NCBI RefSeq assembly: GCF_964355755.1
Contig: NC_092679.1
Span: 5,458,001-5,518,000, forward strand
DNA length: 60,000 nucleotides
Direction: 5' to 3'
Origin: Antedon mediterranea
Lineage: Eukaryota; Echinodermata; Crinoidea; Comatulida; Antedonidae
A program made the position numbers and the translations under genes. The notes under the pieces were generated by a model. It saw nothing but the letters and a program-made list of their open reading frames with translations, had not been told where the DNA came from and searched no databases. Below are positions 48,851 through 60,000 of this stretch, in pieces; the stretch's first letter is position 1, and each line of letters starts with the position of its first letter.

Positions 48851-51180
48851 TTGGGATTTTATTTGTGTTACACCAGCTTGTTGAAAATAAGCACTTCCTT
48901 ATCAGTAGGGGGATAGTTCAAATTACACAGTAAAATCTCTATTTCATTCAAATGTTGTAAATAGTATTTTTATTCAACTTCAGAGTTTTATTTTCATGGT
49001 ATAGCAAAAAAAAAACGTATATCCACCATCTTTCTTCACCTTCTAGAGAGTTAAACATGTTATTACATTAGATTAAACTATCTAACTACTGAAAAAAAGC
49101 CTTCCTGGTTTTTATAGCTGAATTTTCAAAATCTAGTCTCCACCAAAGGCTTACACAAAATGTGTACGCAAGCCCGAATGTGCGATACTCGGGATACAGC
49201 AAAAGAAGCTGTAATGACGTCATAAAACTGGATGTGACGTCACATACACGTCAATAACCTCGCTACCAAATAGTTTACGGCTATACGAGTACCATCTTCG
49301 AGACGTCATATGGCTGCATCCGGTTTGATATTTAAAAATCTATAGCTTTGAGGACATGTCCCTGTAGTATATTCATGCCAAATCCTAGCTCAATACTACA
49401 ACGTATAAGGCAGGAGTAGTACTTTATAAATCGCACTTTTTACTCAGTAGTGTCGGATGGAAGATGAGAGAGTCCTAGACTCGGGTACCCCGAGCAAAAA
49501 GATAAAAGGAAACATACTACATCTTCAATAAGCTAATAGTAGTTCTCAGGGTGCTAAATTTAGTTGACTATATAAATCATCCTGTCTATTTATTCTTTTC
49601 TGTTCCTGCGATACGTACATTTACAAAAACAGTTTTTACGCTGAAATTACTGTGTATTCGAGAACCATCTAGTTGGTAATAATTATCTGCAGGGAATATA
49701 GAGATAAATTAAGGCATATCGAACACAATATTTAACACAAGTTCTAACGTATTATTGATATTATGAACATTATTTTTTTAATCATTTTTATCAATTCCAC
49801 CATCTATATATAAATTATGGTTAATTCTGTCATAGGCGAGCACAATGCAAAAACTTCGGTACAAATCTCCGCCTTGGATACCTACCTTATCTATCTCAGA
49901 TGTACCCCGAAACGTAGATTTTATAACATTAGTGTTCAGTTTGACCAGGGAGTTGTAAAATTTTACAACTCCCTGGTTTGACGCTATTGTTCCATATTTC
50001 TATCTTAGGAAGATATTATAAAGAGTTTTTTAACAAAATTTACGATTTCAACAGTAGATTTTCAACTCAATTTCAATTCTTCGCGGTCAAAGTAATTTCC
50101 GGGTTTACGATAAGTTCACCTTGCAACAACCTGGTTTCAACTATTTTCTCTCTTTTATACACAACAAGGGAGCAGTTAAAATAATAGATTTGACCCTAAA
50201 GATGACTGGAAACAAGCACTTTCCATCAATCAATACAGTGTCCCTTTGGAAGACGAAAAAAAAATCAGATAGTAGGACTGGAGCTTAAGTTGGCCATCCA
50301 TTAGTCATAGCCATTTCAGTTTTTTGTTTATTTTAAAACATACCGCGCGTGTGTGAAGGTACAGTAGTTAAAAAATAGAAATTATACTGCAAATTAACAA
50401 AGATCAAATTAAATATACGCCATATAAAGAATCGGAATATATTGTGGGGAATAGTATTATAAAATTACATAGGGAGATTTGATGATAGGGATATTTTGTT
50501 TAAAATCGAGTGAAATCCCGATAGCTGAGTTTTATTAAGTAAGCTGGCAGGAATAACTGTAGGCTACCGTATCTTCCTGTGTCCCGTTAGGACCGAGATG
50601 TTTGCCTATGTTGCAAGCCGTAATGTCTTCTTTCTTGGGCCCACTCTGTCACGGCAGTTAGTTTCAAAAGATGTTTAAATTAAATAATGTATTAATAATT
50701 ATTAGGATGGTATTTATTTGAATAAACGCTTCTCCAATAAAACATCACTTTGAATAATAATCCCCCCCCCCCACCCCCAACCCAACTATCTAATAAACGT
50801 CCATTCACATTTATAATAACACAATTATACTATTTGTAGTAGAATTCATCATCTATTAGAGGATTTGATTTGATTATAAATGTTACCATTTATTATTAAA
50901 ACTAAAAAATTTAACATATATCTCTCGAATAAGCACCTCCCCCAAATGAACTCCGCCTCCCCAAAGGGCTCTACCAAACAATAAAAACTATACTTTAAAA
51001 TGTTATTAATCATCTAAGACACTGTGAAACAAAGTAGTTTAGTTTTACGAATGTCAAGCATTTTCAATAATGGTAACCGACAGAAAACGTGCAAGGAGAA
51101 CATTATCATTCCGAGAACCATCGTCTACACTTCCTAGAGGGGGAGCGAGCGAAGCGAGCTCACCCTCTAGGATGGTTCAA
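48851..51180. other. Intergenic region between gene fragments and gene B
   Basis: No gene seen. It includes a perfect 32-bp palindrome (49945-49976), a segment shared with 39250 and 41240 (49545-49700), a C-run at 50761-50772, and decayed repeat words (GAATAAACGC type) at 50700-50990. Confidence 0.5.
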
Positions 51181-51184
51181 TTTT

Positions 51185-54100
51185 TCAAAATTTAGGTAAA
51201 TATTGCTATGATAAATTTAGGAATCTTTATCATCCGAAGGCACGACATCGACAACAAAATTAATTAATTAAACGTCACTTGATTATATGAAACGTATTGC
51301 AGTTAAATAAATGAATTGATAATACTTATATTATCTGTGAATTGAGATAAATAAATGTATATAACAAGCTGATGTTATTCAACACAATATTCAGCACAAT
51401 ACAAGTTCTGACAATTTGGTTGTTCCAGTGGCTAGTGTGTAAGTAGAGGCTAGTTTTAGTACTAGGACTTTTTTTCTGTCTCTGTGGCTTGAACCATTTT
51501 CATTCCTTCGTTCATTCAATCTCATTCAATGAATTTCAAGTTAATCAGTAATAGTGTGTGGTACATCAGCAAAATTCATATCCATTCCAATATGATTCTA
51601 CATTTTTCGTAATTTTCGTATATAAATCATTTTTTAATTTTTATCCATTATATTTCGTATATAAAATTTCAAAAATAACCCTGTATAGAAATAAAGTTTA
51701 AAAAAATAATTTATTCATAAAATGACGTTTTAGTTTCTTGACAGTTGCCTAAAGTTAGAATATGACAAGCAAGCGTGATTCTCCTAGAGACGCAACGTAA
51801 GCGAGTTGACCAATCACAAGCGACAACTCGGATAATCCATCGCTTGTGATTGGCCAAATCACTTGCGTTGCGTCCTAGTGGGAACAAAGCATTAGGTTCA
51901 GTGGCATGTAGAACTCTGTCGCTCGTCTTAATTGGTGGGTGTGGTGTGCTAGCGCTGAATAGAGTTTAGCCACACCCTAATAATCAGGTAATATACATTG
52001 ACGTGTTGCGGCCAGACAAGAAACTAAAACGCTTAACAAAATAGAGATACTAGATAGAGAGTTCTCCCTCTTCCTTTTAAATGAAGACACTGTCCTTATA
52101 AACTGTTATGTAACTTCGTGGTCTAGTTTATGTTTCCCGCGGCCGGAATTGTTATAAAATTAATGTCCATAAGTGCGTTTCGAATACTCTACTAACTATT
52201 TTTCAATTTGTTTTCTTAGAAAAATGAAGGGTATTACAGGTTTGTTTGCGCTTCTCATGATCAATCACGTGATTGCCGGTTGGCAGACCTCGTATGACGC
52301 AGAATTTACATTTACGTGTCCAACTGGTCAGGTTATATATAAAGTTAGGTCACAGCATTCTAACAGCAGAGAAGACAGGCAGTTTGAATTCTTCTGCAGG
52401 TAAATTCCTATTCAAGTTTATTGATAGCAAATGTAATGAGGGAGAGAACAGAAAAGGCGGTGTTATTGTATGAACACATTTTTCCGAATCACCAAATTTT
52501 TATAATGCATTATACATTTCAATCTTTAACGTGAGACCGATTCTGTTATTATCTAAGCTAAGTATCTTTTGTTTGTTTGTTTGTTTTATCTTTATACTGG
52601 GTGACCTTTTCAGTCAAAGACTGATCCCCCAGAGGGCCCAGATCAGTGGCTGTGATGTACTAATACACCGGGGTAACCCCCTACTCGTCTCGAAAGATGT
52701 ACTAGGTTCTTTAAAGTGCACACGAGCAAGTTGATTGGCCTATGTTTTGAAATATGGAGTTACACTCTTTTAATTGTATCTATTTATGTACAGAGATTTC
52801 TCAGGATTAATTGGTACTCCTACTCAATGCGCATGGACTGGTTATATTAACGAATATCATCAACCTTTCACTGCAAATTGTCCCTTTGACGGTGTTATTG
52901 TTGGCGTAAATAGTGAACATTCCAACAGCAAAGAGGATCGAATGTAAGTAGTATTTTGATGAAACATTATCGTAGATTTTTTGCTGAAAGTAATATAGGC
53001 ATACTGTACAATAAAACGTGAATGTTTATATATTTAACGTCAATTATAATGACCTACATCCCCCCCCCCCCCCACACACACACACACTTTCCTGTGAAAC
53101 AAAACACTAAACATTCATATTATAGTAAGGGTTCAACTAAACGTCTGTTTTGTGACGGGTTCCGGTGTTGTCTTGTTTTGTGTGTGTGTGTGTGTGTGTG
53201 TGTTTTGGGGTTTTTTTTTAGTTTATGGGCTGCAGCACACAAGTTTTGCTTTTTTACGGATTTTTTTCGCTGTTAACCAAATTATTGTAATTTTATTACT
53301 TATTTTTGACTTTGAATAATCTGATCAATTGAGACAAACGGCAATAAATAATTATATTAATTATAATTATGTTCGACCCTACGAAACATTATCACAGTAC
53401 GTGTAGCATGAACCGAACAGACACAATATTCAATTGTTTTCCTGTTGTTATAGATGGAAATTGAAATGTTGTCAGAGTTCTGCCTATAAGTATAATGCAA
53501 TCAACTGCTACGACACACCTCTTATCAACGATTGGAATGACTTTCACCAATTTACTACACCCACTGGATACATCATCCATGGTGCAGATGGCGTGCATGA
53601 CAACAGCATGAAGTAAGTATACTGTCACAGCAAAGTAATCTAACAACAGGTGGATGCCTGAGTTCAGAGATTACAATGGTTTAAAGTCCCATTCCCTACG
53701 TTTTTTAGATCTAGTTTAATGTCACAAACTACAGTTAATGTAAAAATAAATACTATATGGTCAACTGTTAAATTTTTTTTAAATAAGACGATTCTAATCA
53801 TTTAAGCGGCCCGCTATAAATCCCAACATGCATTGCGTCCGGATTGATAATTTCGTTTTTCTTCTGTAATTCACTCACTTTTCGATCGATAGTGAGGCCA
53901 AAACAAATGGAAGACTCCAAACTTTTTAGCTAAATTACCGAATTTCCCCAATTTGTATCAACGGATTCTGGCAAAAACAGAAAGACAATTAATGCAGCAA
54001 CTATACAACGTCAGGCTAGCGATGTTCGTACGTTACCGATGTTTACCAGCTAGGCCTACAAGACTTACAATAACAGCCTACTGTTGATATTTATCGCAGC

Positions 54101-54325
54101 CCAGACAAAGATAAAATGTTCCTTTCATCTTGACAAAGCGCGTTCCTACTCAGTGGGAACCAACCAAGCTATGTAATATTAAATACATTTTTAGCTGTTG
54201 GATATAATATATTATTTTAATATCAAACGCAATCAATGTCTATACATTTAGTTAGGTTTAATTGTTTTATGTTAGCTCTATTAATAAAGTTTCGTTTGTA
54301 TTTGTGTTTTTTAGGGATAAAAGAT
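51185..54325 (+). repeat. Duplicated block B containing dermatopontin-like gene B
   Basis: Matches 41510-45490 over upstream DNA, all four exons and most intron sequence (for example AAAGTCCCATTCC and GCGGCCCGCTATAAATCCCA in the last intron). It lacks the 177-bp MITE, the long (TA)n tract and the S4 SINE of block A. Confidence 0.85.
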
Positions 54326-54357
54326 GGAGGTACAACGTCTGTCAGGCACGGCGGTAG
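52224..54357 (+). CDS. Dermatopontin-like secreted protein, gene B
   Basis: Paralogue of gene A, 175 residues. Exons 52224-52399, 52794-52943, 53454-53612, 54315-54357; TAG at 54355-54357. Signal peptide MKGITGLFALLMINHVIA, then GWQTSYDAEFTFTCP. DR signatures are EDRQFEFFC, EDRIWKLKCC and KDKRWRYNVC; the last has DR changed to DK. Exon 2 starts one codon earlier than in A, and exon 3 has two extra residues (KY). The C terminus differs: a small deletion changes QAQAA to QARR. The 3' flank loses all similarity to gene A right after the stop, where LINE-related DNA begins, and no nearby poly(A) signal is evident. TTATAAA at 52096-52102 is its candidate TATA box. Probably functional, but its 3' end needs transcript support. 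Confidence 0.88.
52650..52738 (-). repeat. SINE family S2 fragment in gene B intron 1
   Basis: The minus strand carries CTTTAAAGAACCTAGTACAT, CTTTCGAGACGAGTAGGGGG and TTACCCCGGTG of the S2 body. Absent from the same intron of gene A. Confidence 0.65.
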
Positions 54358-54369
54358 AATTCAACAGTT

Positions 54370-55040
54370 AAGCCATCAGAGCCTGGGCTTTTATTGAGGA
54401 GGCGCATGTTGAAAATAGCTTATGTGAGTTCTTCAATTGTCAGAAGTCCTTCACACATAAGACTGTTTTCATCAGAAAGTGTATTTACTTTTACTTTTTT
54501 CAAGTACTCATCTGCATTGTGTTCGGGACAATTTGTGTTTGCATACAGGTTTTTGTAGTAATTTGTTTGTTCTATTAGGATTTCTTCACTATCTGTTATA
54601 CGTTTACCATTAATTTTAATAATAGATGTTATATGCTTACGTTTCGCATTGTTTTTTTCTAGCCCTGAAAAGAATTCACTATTTTTTCTCCTTGTTTAAA
54701 CCATTGTACTATAGATAGATTTTTGCGCCTTGAGCTTAAATTATGTAAATGTTATCTAGGTCGTTTATTTTTTGTTTTATTTGTTTGTCTACTTTCTCGT
54801 TATAGCAAATGTTTAAACAGTGAGTGAGGTCATTGACTTCTTTTGTTAACATTTTTTTTGTTTGTGTTTCTTTTTTTTCATTGCACAGTATTTCATTGTA
54901 AATTCTTTTATTTTCACTTTAAGGTACTCCCATAACAAGTCCGGGCTAAGATTTTTTTTTGTATTTTCTATTATTATGTTTATATTTAAAGCGTAAATTT
55001 TATCTTGGAGAACATTATTGTTTATTTTCCACATACCTGT
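54370..55040 (-). pseudogene. LINE fragment, L1/Tx1-type reverse transcriptase N-terminal region
   Basis: From 55034 downward the minus strand reads WKINNNVLQDKIYALNINII, LLWEYLKVKIKEFTMKYC, then (frame changes) a LEKNNAKRKHITSIIKING piece, DSEEILIEQTNYYKNLYANT and DEYLKKVKVNTLSDENSLMC. This is the spacer and start of a reverse transcriptase as in L1-like elements. Frameshifts and loss of the catalytic part mark it as dead. It begins just after the stop codon of gene B. Confidence 0.65.
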
Positions 55041-55119
55041 CCTCTCTTTGGTTGATCATCTAATAATTTAAGAGAGATTGCTTGGTGAGCAGAGAAAACT
55101 GAAGGTCTTATATCAGTAG

Positions 55120-55245
55120 ACAGTACGTCCCCATTTCTATAAAGGGCTTTTGATACACACCAAAAGTGGGTGTCACGAAACCTAAGACCACGAAAGCTAA
55201 GACCCCCTAAGACCTAAGATCACGAAAGCTAAGACCCAAGACCTA
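55120..55245. repeat. Short CTAAGACC-type repeat abutting the gene D fragment
   Basis: CCTAAGACCACGAAAGCTAA recurs with small changes three times between 55180 and 55240. It ends exactly where homology to gene C exon 2 is cut. Confidence 0.5.
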
Positions 55246-55598
55246 ACTCAAACTTTCTGTCTTCCTTCTTGTCACTGTGATCAGAAACGACCTTGCTGAT
55301 CACCTCTCCGGAAGGACATCTGGAAAAGAAGACTAATTATATAAACCTTTTGAAGAGTTAATATAAAGGTTCATTTTATACTCAAAGCCTCACAGCGCAA
55401 CGAAAATATCTGATTTTAGGCATATCGTTGACATCTAGTCTGCAATTGAGGACTCTTCATAATAATATGTTGATATTTTTTATATTATACCTACCTGAAA
55501 TTGACATCTTCGTCGTACTCATTTTGCCAATCAACAGTACTAGCATTGACGGCGACAACAACGAAAATCAAAATATTCAAAAAAGCAAAGGACTTCAT
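55245..55598 (-). pseudogene. Dermatopontin-like gene fragment D (exon 1 and part of exon 2)
   Basis: Exon 1 (55598-55495) encodes MKSFAFLNILIFVVVAVNAS, then TVDWQNEYDEDVNF, close to gene C exon 1. The donor GTAGGT is intact. Exon 2 starts at 55319 (CPSGEVISKVVSDHSDKKED type) but similarity to gene C stops at about 55245, before the terminal FTC codons and the donor, inside a CTAAGACC repeat. No exons 3-4 follow. The TATA-like TTTATAAG of gene C reads TTTAAAAG here. A truncated duplicate, not expected to be functional. Confidence 0.8.
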
Positions 55599-55599
55599 T

Positions 55600-57600
55600 A
55601 GAGTATTAATTATGGTTTTTCTAATGCATTGAAACTTGTATGTAATTGTTGCCTCTTTTAAACAGTAGACCTGCGTGTTTGTTATCGTGTTTAAGCGTGC
55701 CTTTAATTAAGGTTTTTATTTAATTGCGATAGTATTGTAAATCATTGACTTAATTAATATTGTATGTAACGATAACATCCGCGATGATAATGATAGTGAT
55801 GAAGATTATATTTGTTGTTAGATTAGGTGTTCACATTCATTCACATTCATGTTTTTTTGTTTTATTAATGAAATTTCCTGTATTTCTGAGATTTTAGAAT
55901 AATTGTACTCCTGCAACCAAACAGTCTCCATCACAAGAATGTAAGTGGACCGCCAACCCTCCTGTCTAATTAAAAACAATTTAAATTAAAGTTGTACCAT
56001 ATGCTAGTTTATCTTTTGATACTAAGTTTCTAGATTGTGTACTGTGTGAACTAACAATATCTAGCTCCATACTTGGTATGTGATGTGCGTACTTAGTACA
56101 GTAATATTATGATAAATACATTTAATTGATACGTTTATCTCGTTATTCAAAAACTGTCTACACTGCAGATGTTTGTAACATTTAAAGATAGCAATAATTC
56201 CATTCAACATTAATTTCGACCAAAATCAGCAAACATCAATAGATGTATCAAATATTGTATGTTGTAAAATGTCTAATGTTCTGACACGCCTGTCTTTCAA
56301 TTATCACTGTGTCGAAAACAATTTTAATTAAAGTTGTACCATATGCAAATTTATCTTATAATTGTTGATGCTAAGTTTCTAGATTGTATACTGTATCAAC
56401 TGACAACATCCTGCTCCCATACTTTGTATGTGACGTGCGTACTTAGTACAGCAATATTATGATAAAAACAATTTAAATTAAAGTTGTACCATATGCTAGT
56501 TTATCTTTTGATACTAAGTTTCTAGATTGTGTACTGTGTGAACTAACAATATCTGGCTCCATACTTGGTATGTGACGTGCGTACTTAGTACAGTAATATT
56601 ATGATAAATACATTTAATTTATACGTTTATCTCGTTATTTAAACAAAAATTTTCAAAGGGCCTGTTTCTGCTGCATAAAAATAACCGGTTAAAATCGGTG
56701 TGAATAAATTAAAATCGAAAAAGATAGCAATTAATTTCGACCAAAATCAACAAACATCAACATAGATGTATTAGTTCAAATGTCTTATGTCGTAAACTTT
56801 TGAAATGTTCTGTTTATTTGTTCAAGTCTTACTGTACGAGTTTATATATATATATACTATTGTAGTAGTCTTTTCTTCAATTACAATAACCGAACATTTC
56901 ATTCTTTAAAAGTTTGTTAAAATAATTCTTTGCGTATGTTGCTTAATTTGGGTAAATTCTGTAGCGCTTCTGAAATGTTTTTTTTTAATTTTGGTATTTC
57001 TAGCGTAAGTGTATTCATAGTTTTTTGCTACGTAGGCCTATATTTATCTGATTTGAGTGTGGAAACTGTATGTGATAACCTGCTTTTTAATTCCAAATTG
57101 TATGCCAGTTTCTCTTGCATTTTAAATTAGTTTTTTACTATGTTTATATTTTTTATACTTACATGTATTATATACTAGCAATTATAACCTTTTTTAAAAC
57201 CTTTAATACAATTCCGATTAATTTGATAGGTCTGTAACCCCCAGACACCAGTATCTCTCTCTATACTCACCAACCACCACCCCTCTCCAATCATACCACA
57301 CACTCGGGTGATTTCAACAAAATCCTTCTCAGTAAAAATTTCAATTCAACAACTTTAGCTTCATGCATAATAAGAGTCCTACGGTTTATAGATATGGTTT
57401 GCATATCTAATTTTGATACAGCTGAATTACCTCTGCCCCAGCCTTCTTTCTCCTCTCCCCCATCCCAAGTACAATCAACAAACTCCTCCCCAGGACATTT
57501 CAAATTTAGTAACTGTTCCCAGCACAACCCAATTATGTTGTACTTCATTAGGCCTACTCCCAAAATTCCAGTATGTTCGCCCCTCACAACACGAGGGTTT
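55600..57600. other. AT-rich intergenic DNA with a tandem repeat
   Basis: 55600-55760 is the upstream region shared with gene C (37150-37300). Units of about 160-180 bp with AAAGTTGTACCATATGC, ACTAAGTTTCTAGATTGT and TGCGTACTTAGTACAG start near 55969, 56316 and 56466. No gene was seen. Confidence 0.6.
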
Positions 57601-57605
57601 CTTTT

Positions 57606-58118
57606 CTGCGAGTTGCGAGTTGCGAGTTGGAAAATGCGAGTTGCGAGTTGGAAAATGCGAGTTGCGAGTTGGAAAATGCGAGTTGCGGGTCGGAATGTGC
57701 GAGTTGCGGGTCGGAAAATGCGAGTTGCGAGTGGCAAAGTGCGAGTTGCGAGTCGGAAAATGCGAGTTGCGGGTCGGAAAATGCGAGTTGCGAGTCGGAA
57801 AATGCGAGTTGCGGGTCGGAAAGTGCGAGTTGCGGGTCGGAAAATGCGAGTTGCGGGTCGGAAAATGCGAGTTGCGAGTCGGAAAATGCGAGTTGCGGGT
57901 CGGAAAATGCGAGTTGCGGGTCGGAAAATGCGAGTTGCGGGTCGGAAAATGCGAGTTGCGAGTCGGAAAATGCGATTTGCGGGTCGGAAAATGCGAGTTG
58001 CGGGCCGGAAAATGCGAGTTGCGGGCCGGAAAATGCGAGTTGCGGGTCGGAAAATGCGAGTTGCGGGTCGGAAAATGCGAGTTGCGGGTTGGAAAATGCG
58101 AGTTGCGGGTCGGAAATT
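57606..58118. repeat. 21-bp minisatellite, about 24 copies
   Basis: Unit close to GTTGCGGGTCGGAAAATGCGA, with CGGGTC/CGAGTC/CGAGTT variants. The period is a multiple of three, so several frames stay open on both strands (up to about 295 codons). The GC content is far above the surroundings. I do not call these frames genes. Confidence 0.95.
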
Positions 58119-58129
58119 GCAAAAATAAT

Positions 58130-58600
58130 TTTTCAAGGAGGTCGTACCATCCAAAAAAATAATACATGAACCAAACAATCAGTAAATAAATTACAATTTA
58201 AATTTTGTTTAGTTTTTTTCATATTGTGACCTGTTTAACAATTATAGACTAGTGATTACTTTTTTAACATGGATGGTTGAAATGAACTTATTTTGTATTT
58301 CAACACAAAACAATTATGTTATTGATACTTTATATTTTGAAATAATATAATTGTAAATATAGTAGATTAAAGTTATTATTTAATTTGTTTGCAATTACTG
58401 ATAATGATACAATTACTAATAATGATACAATAAATTATGTACATGTATTTTTGCCTTGTTAAATGAGAAAATAATAATAAATTGGTAAGAAAAACTCACA
58501 TTAAAAAGTACAGTTTGTATTGTTTACAGTATTTAGGTAAGATGATTAATGATGATTAAAAACAGACATGATGGTTGGAGTCATTAGTACTACTTTGTAT
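58130..58600. other. AT-rich DNA without a recognisable feature
   Basis: Low-complexity AT-rich sequence with a small ATTACTGATAATGATACAAT repeat near 58394-58432. Nothing else was seen. Confidence 0.5.
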
Positions 58601-58614
58601 TTATTTGTATTTTT

Positions 58615-58946
58615 GTATTTTGTATTAATATTTGTCCTCAGTGAGGAAATTCGGATTAGGCCCTCCACGGACCCACGGCAGCCAGCAGTGCAGCGCCTAC
58701 CAGATTAGGCAATGAGAGTAAAGCATCTTGCCTAAGGATGCAATTAGTATGGTACAGATAACCTCGAACCCATGCCTATCACATGCTAGTCCGATATTAC
58801 CATTACACCATCACTCTCCAGTATATACAGCACCCGCCACGATTTCTAGACGGTCTCCCATCCAGAACGCAACCGGGCCCAACGTTGCTTAACTTCGGTC
58901 CCATAAACAGGGCAAGGAAACACATACCATACCTACAGATAATGGT
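58615..58946 (-). repeat. Chimeric SINE: 5S rRNA-like part joined to tRNA-like part
   Basis: Read on the minus strand from about 58946 to 58823 it resembles 5S rRNA: GGGACCGAAGTTAAGCAACG, then GGGCCCGGTTGCGTTCTGGA, TGGGAGACCG and GGCGGGTGCTGTA. Next comes a tRNA-like head (TGATGGTGTAATGGTAATAT and GGGTTCGAGGT), then TGCATCCTTAGGCAAGATGC and a body ending near 58615. The order 5S-tRNA-body is that of AmnSINE1-like elements (known family). Confidence 0.75.
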
Positions 58947-58949
58947 CAA

Positions 58950-60000
58950 ATTTTCAAAGCTATATTATTTTCTTAGAATCATAGTCAATTCTTTATGTTT
59001 ATAATATTTTTTTGTTAAACATTTTCAGACAAACTGTACATAGATACATATAAATACATATGAATACAAAAAAAAAGAGAAGAAATACACAGTTTATTAT
59101 GTGTAACACCCATCAGCAAATCATGGAGAGGACCAATTAATGTATCTATTGAAATATAGTGCATCTCTCCAATTAAAGTACATTCTGGAATCTAACCATA
59201 TATTCATAATCTACATTTTGTTTGCTTTTCATAATTTTGGAAAGAAGACTGTAAATTGTCAACCTAAAAAATTCATAAGAAGATGGAATATTGTTTTCTA
59301 CAAATAATTTTCTCTGACTTAGATATCGGATTGTCAACAACAACATGCGGAATAAACACAAATACATGCTTTAGTATGTACACGTACAGTACAGTAGGCA
59401 TCTGTCAAATGTACTATGTGTATTTAAAGTAACTTTAGCAGGGTACAGATTTAAATACTGAAATCACTGGTTTGTTTTTAGAGAAAATATAACTTATAAC
59501 TAAGATAATTCAAATTTACTTGAATTGAATTGTTGAATTTAGGTGACAATAATCATTGATCTGCGCCCACAATTACATAGGAGAAGGAATTATTATTACT
59601 TATATACAGTATTGTTTGATGAAATGTGTGATACAGTAGGTGAAATGAAGTTGTATTTTAGTTGTTGTTCAACGCGATGATCAAATATACAACACTTTTT
59701 AATTTTAATTTTTTATTTGATTATGTTTTTCCTTTGTAATGTATTATATGATGAAATAAAAAAAAAAAAAAAAAAAAAAAAAATATACAACACACTAAGA
59801 ATGTAAAATTAAACTGTACATTTTGTATTGCAAGTGAAAAGATGCAGTAGAGTCGCATATAAAAAAACACTTGATCCTCAAATAAATGAATACACAGAAT
59901 ACATTAGAAAGTACTGGAATCAACACAGTGTTGCTTGCTTATGAATTGGTTAAACTGACTGATTAAATGAGGAGATTGCACCCTTATTTATATCTTATTG
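58950..60000. other. AT-rich DNA, no gene seen
   Basis: Contains an A-run at 59757-59783. No splice-supported or long reading frame, and no recognisable repeat. Confidence 0.5.

Noticed and set aside
52794-52800. Gene B exon 2 starting after CAGAG at 52796
   Set aside because: It shifts the frame and loses the CAWTGYINEY segment. The acceptor CAG at 52791-52793 keeps it.
57291-58178. Long reading frames of 198-295 codons across the GC-rich array
   Set aside because: They are frames of a 21-bp minisatellite open on both strands. There is no promoter, splice or domain evidence.
58823-58946. 5S rRNA gene on the minus strand
   Set aside because: Too diverged from 5S in its first half, and fused directly to a tRNA-like SINE body.

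Overview
This is animal nuclear DNA: AT-rich, with intron-split genes, GT-AG splice sites and many tRNA-derived SINEs, MITEs and microsatellites. The gene set (two-pore channel, FoxQ2-like forkhead factor, SLC5 monocarboxylate-type transporter, tandem dermatopontin-like genes) and the recurrent 'taggcctac' words suggest a marine invertebrate deuterostome, most likely an echinoderm. No bacterial operon, CRISPR array or prokaryotic mobile element is present. All gene models were built by hand from splice sites and reading phase; no database search was run.

Layout. (1) 4-7129, plus: the last ten exons of an SLC5A8/SLC5A12-type sodium-coupled transporter; the 5' half lies outside the window. (2) 7130-12135: repeat-bearing intergenic DNA. 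(3) 12136-14869, plus: a compact forkhead gene with TATA box, 5'-UTR exon, two coding exons and poly(A) signal. (4) 15952-29814, minus: a complete 19-exon two-pore channel of 841 residues, probably TPC3-like. Its introns hold four copies of a (GGTC)n element (one more lies upstream), several MITEs and a 3.9-kb foldback element with a nested pogo-like MITE. (5) 31743-37149, minus: a five-exon dermatopontin-like gene (copy C) whose third exon is split by a recent 3.8-kb Ty3/gypsy-type LTR retrotransposon flanked by a 5-bp target duplication. (6) 42740-45494 and 52224-54357, plus: two further dermatopontin-like genes (A and B) inside duplicated blocks of about 4 kb. (7) Gene C fragments at 46984-47026, 48592-48637 and 55245-55598, with decayed LINE pieces at 47360-48115 and 54370-55040. 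(8) 55600-60000: tandem repeats, a 21-bp minisatellite open in several frames, and a SINE joining 5S rRNA-like and tRNA-like parts.

The genes share no visible pathway. The most striking feature is the 31-56 kb dermatopontin neighbourhood, which is actively rearranged by segmental duplication, truncation, a TTAA-site MITE present in one paralogue only, and an LTR insertion that breaks one paralogue. I found no convincing new molecular system. The best leads are the broken gene C, the in-frame Gag-protease-integrase ORF that lacks reverse transcriptase, the chimeric SINE and the foldback element.
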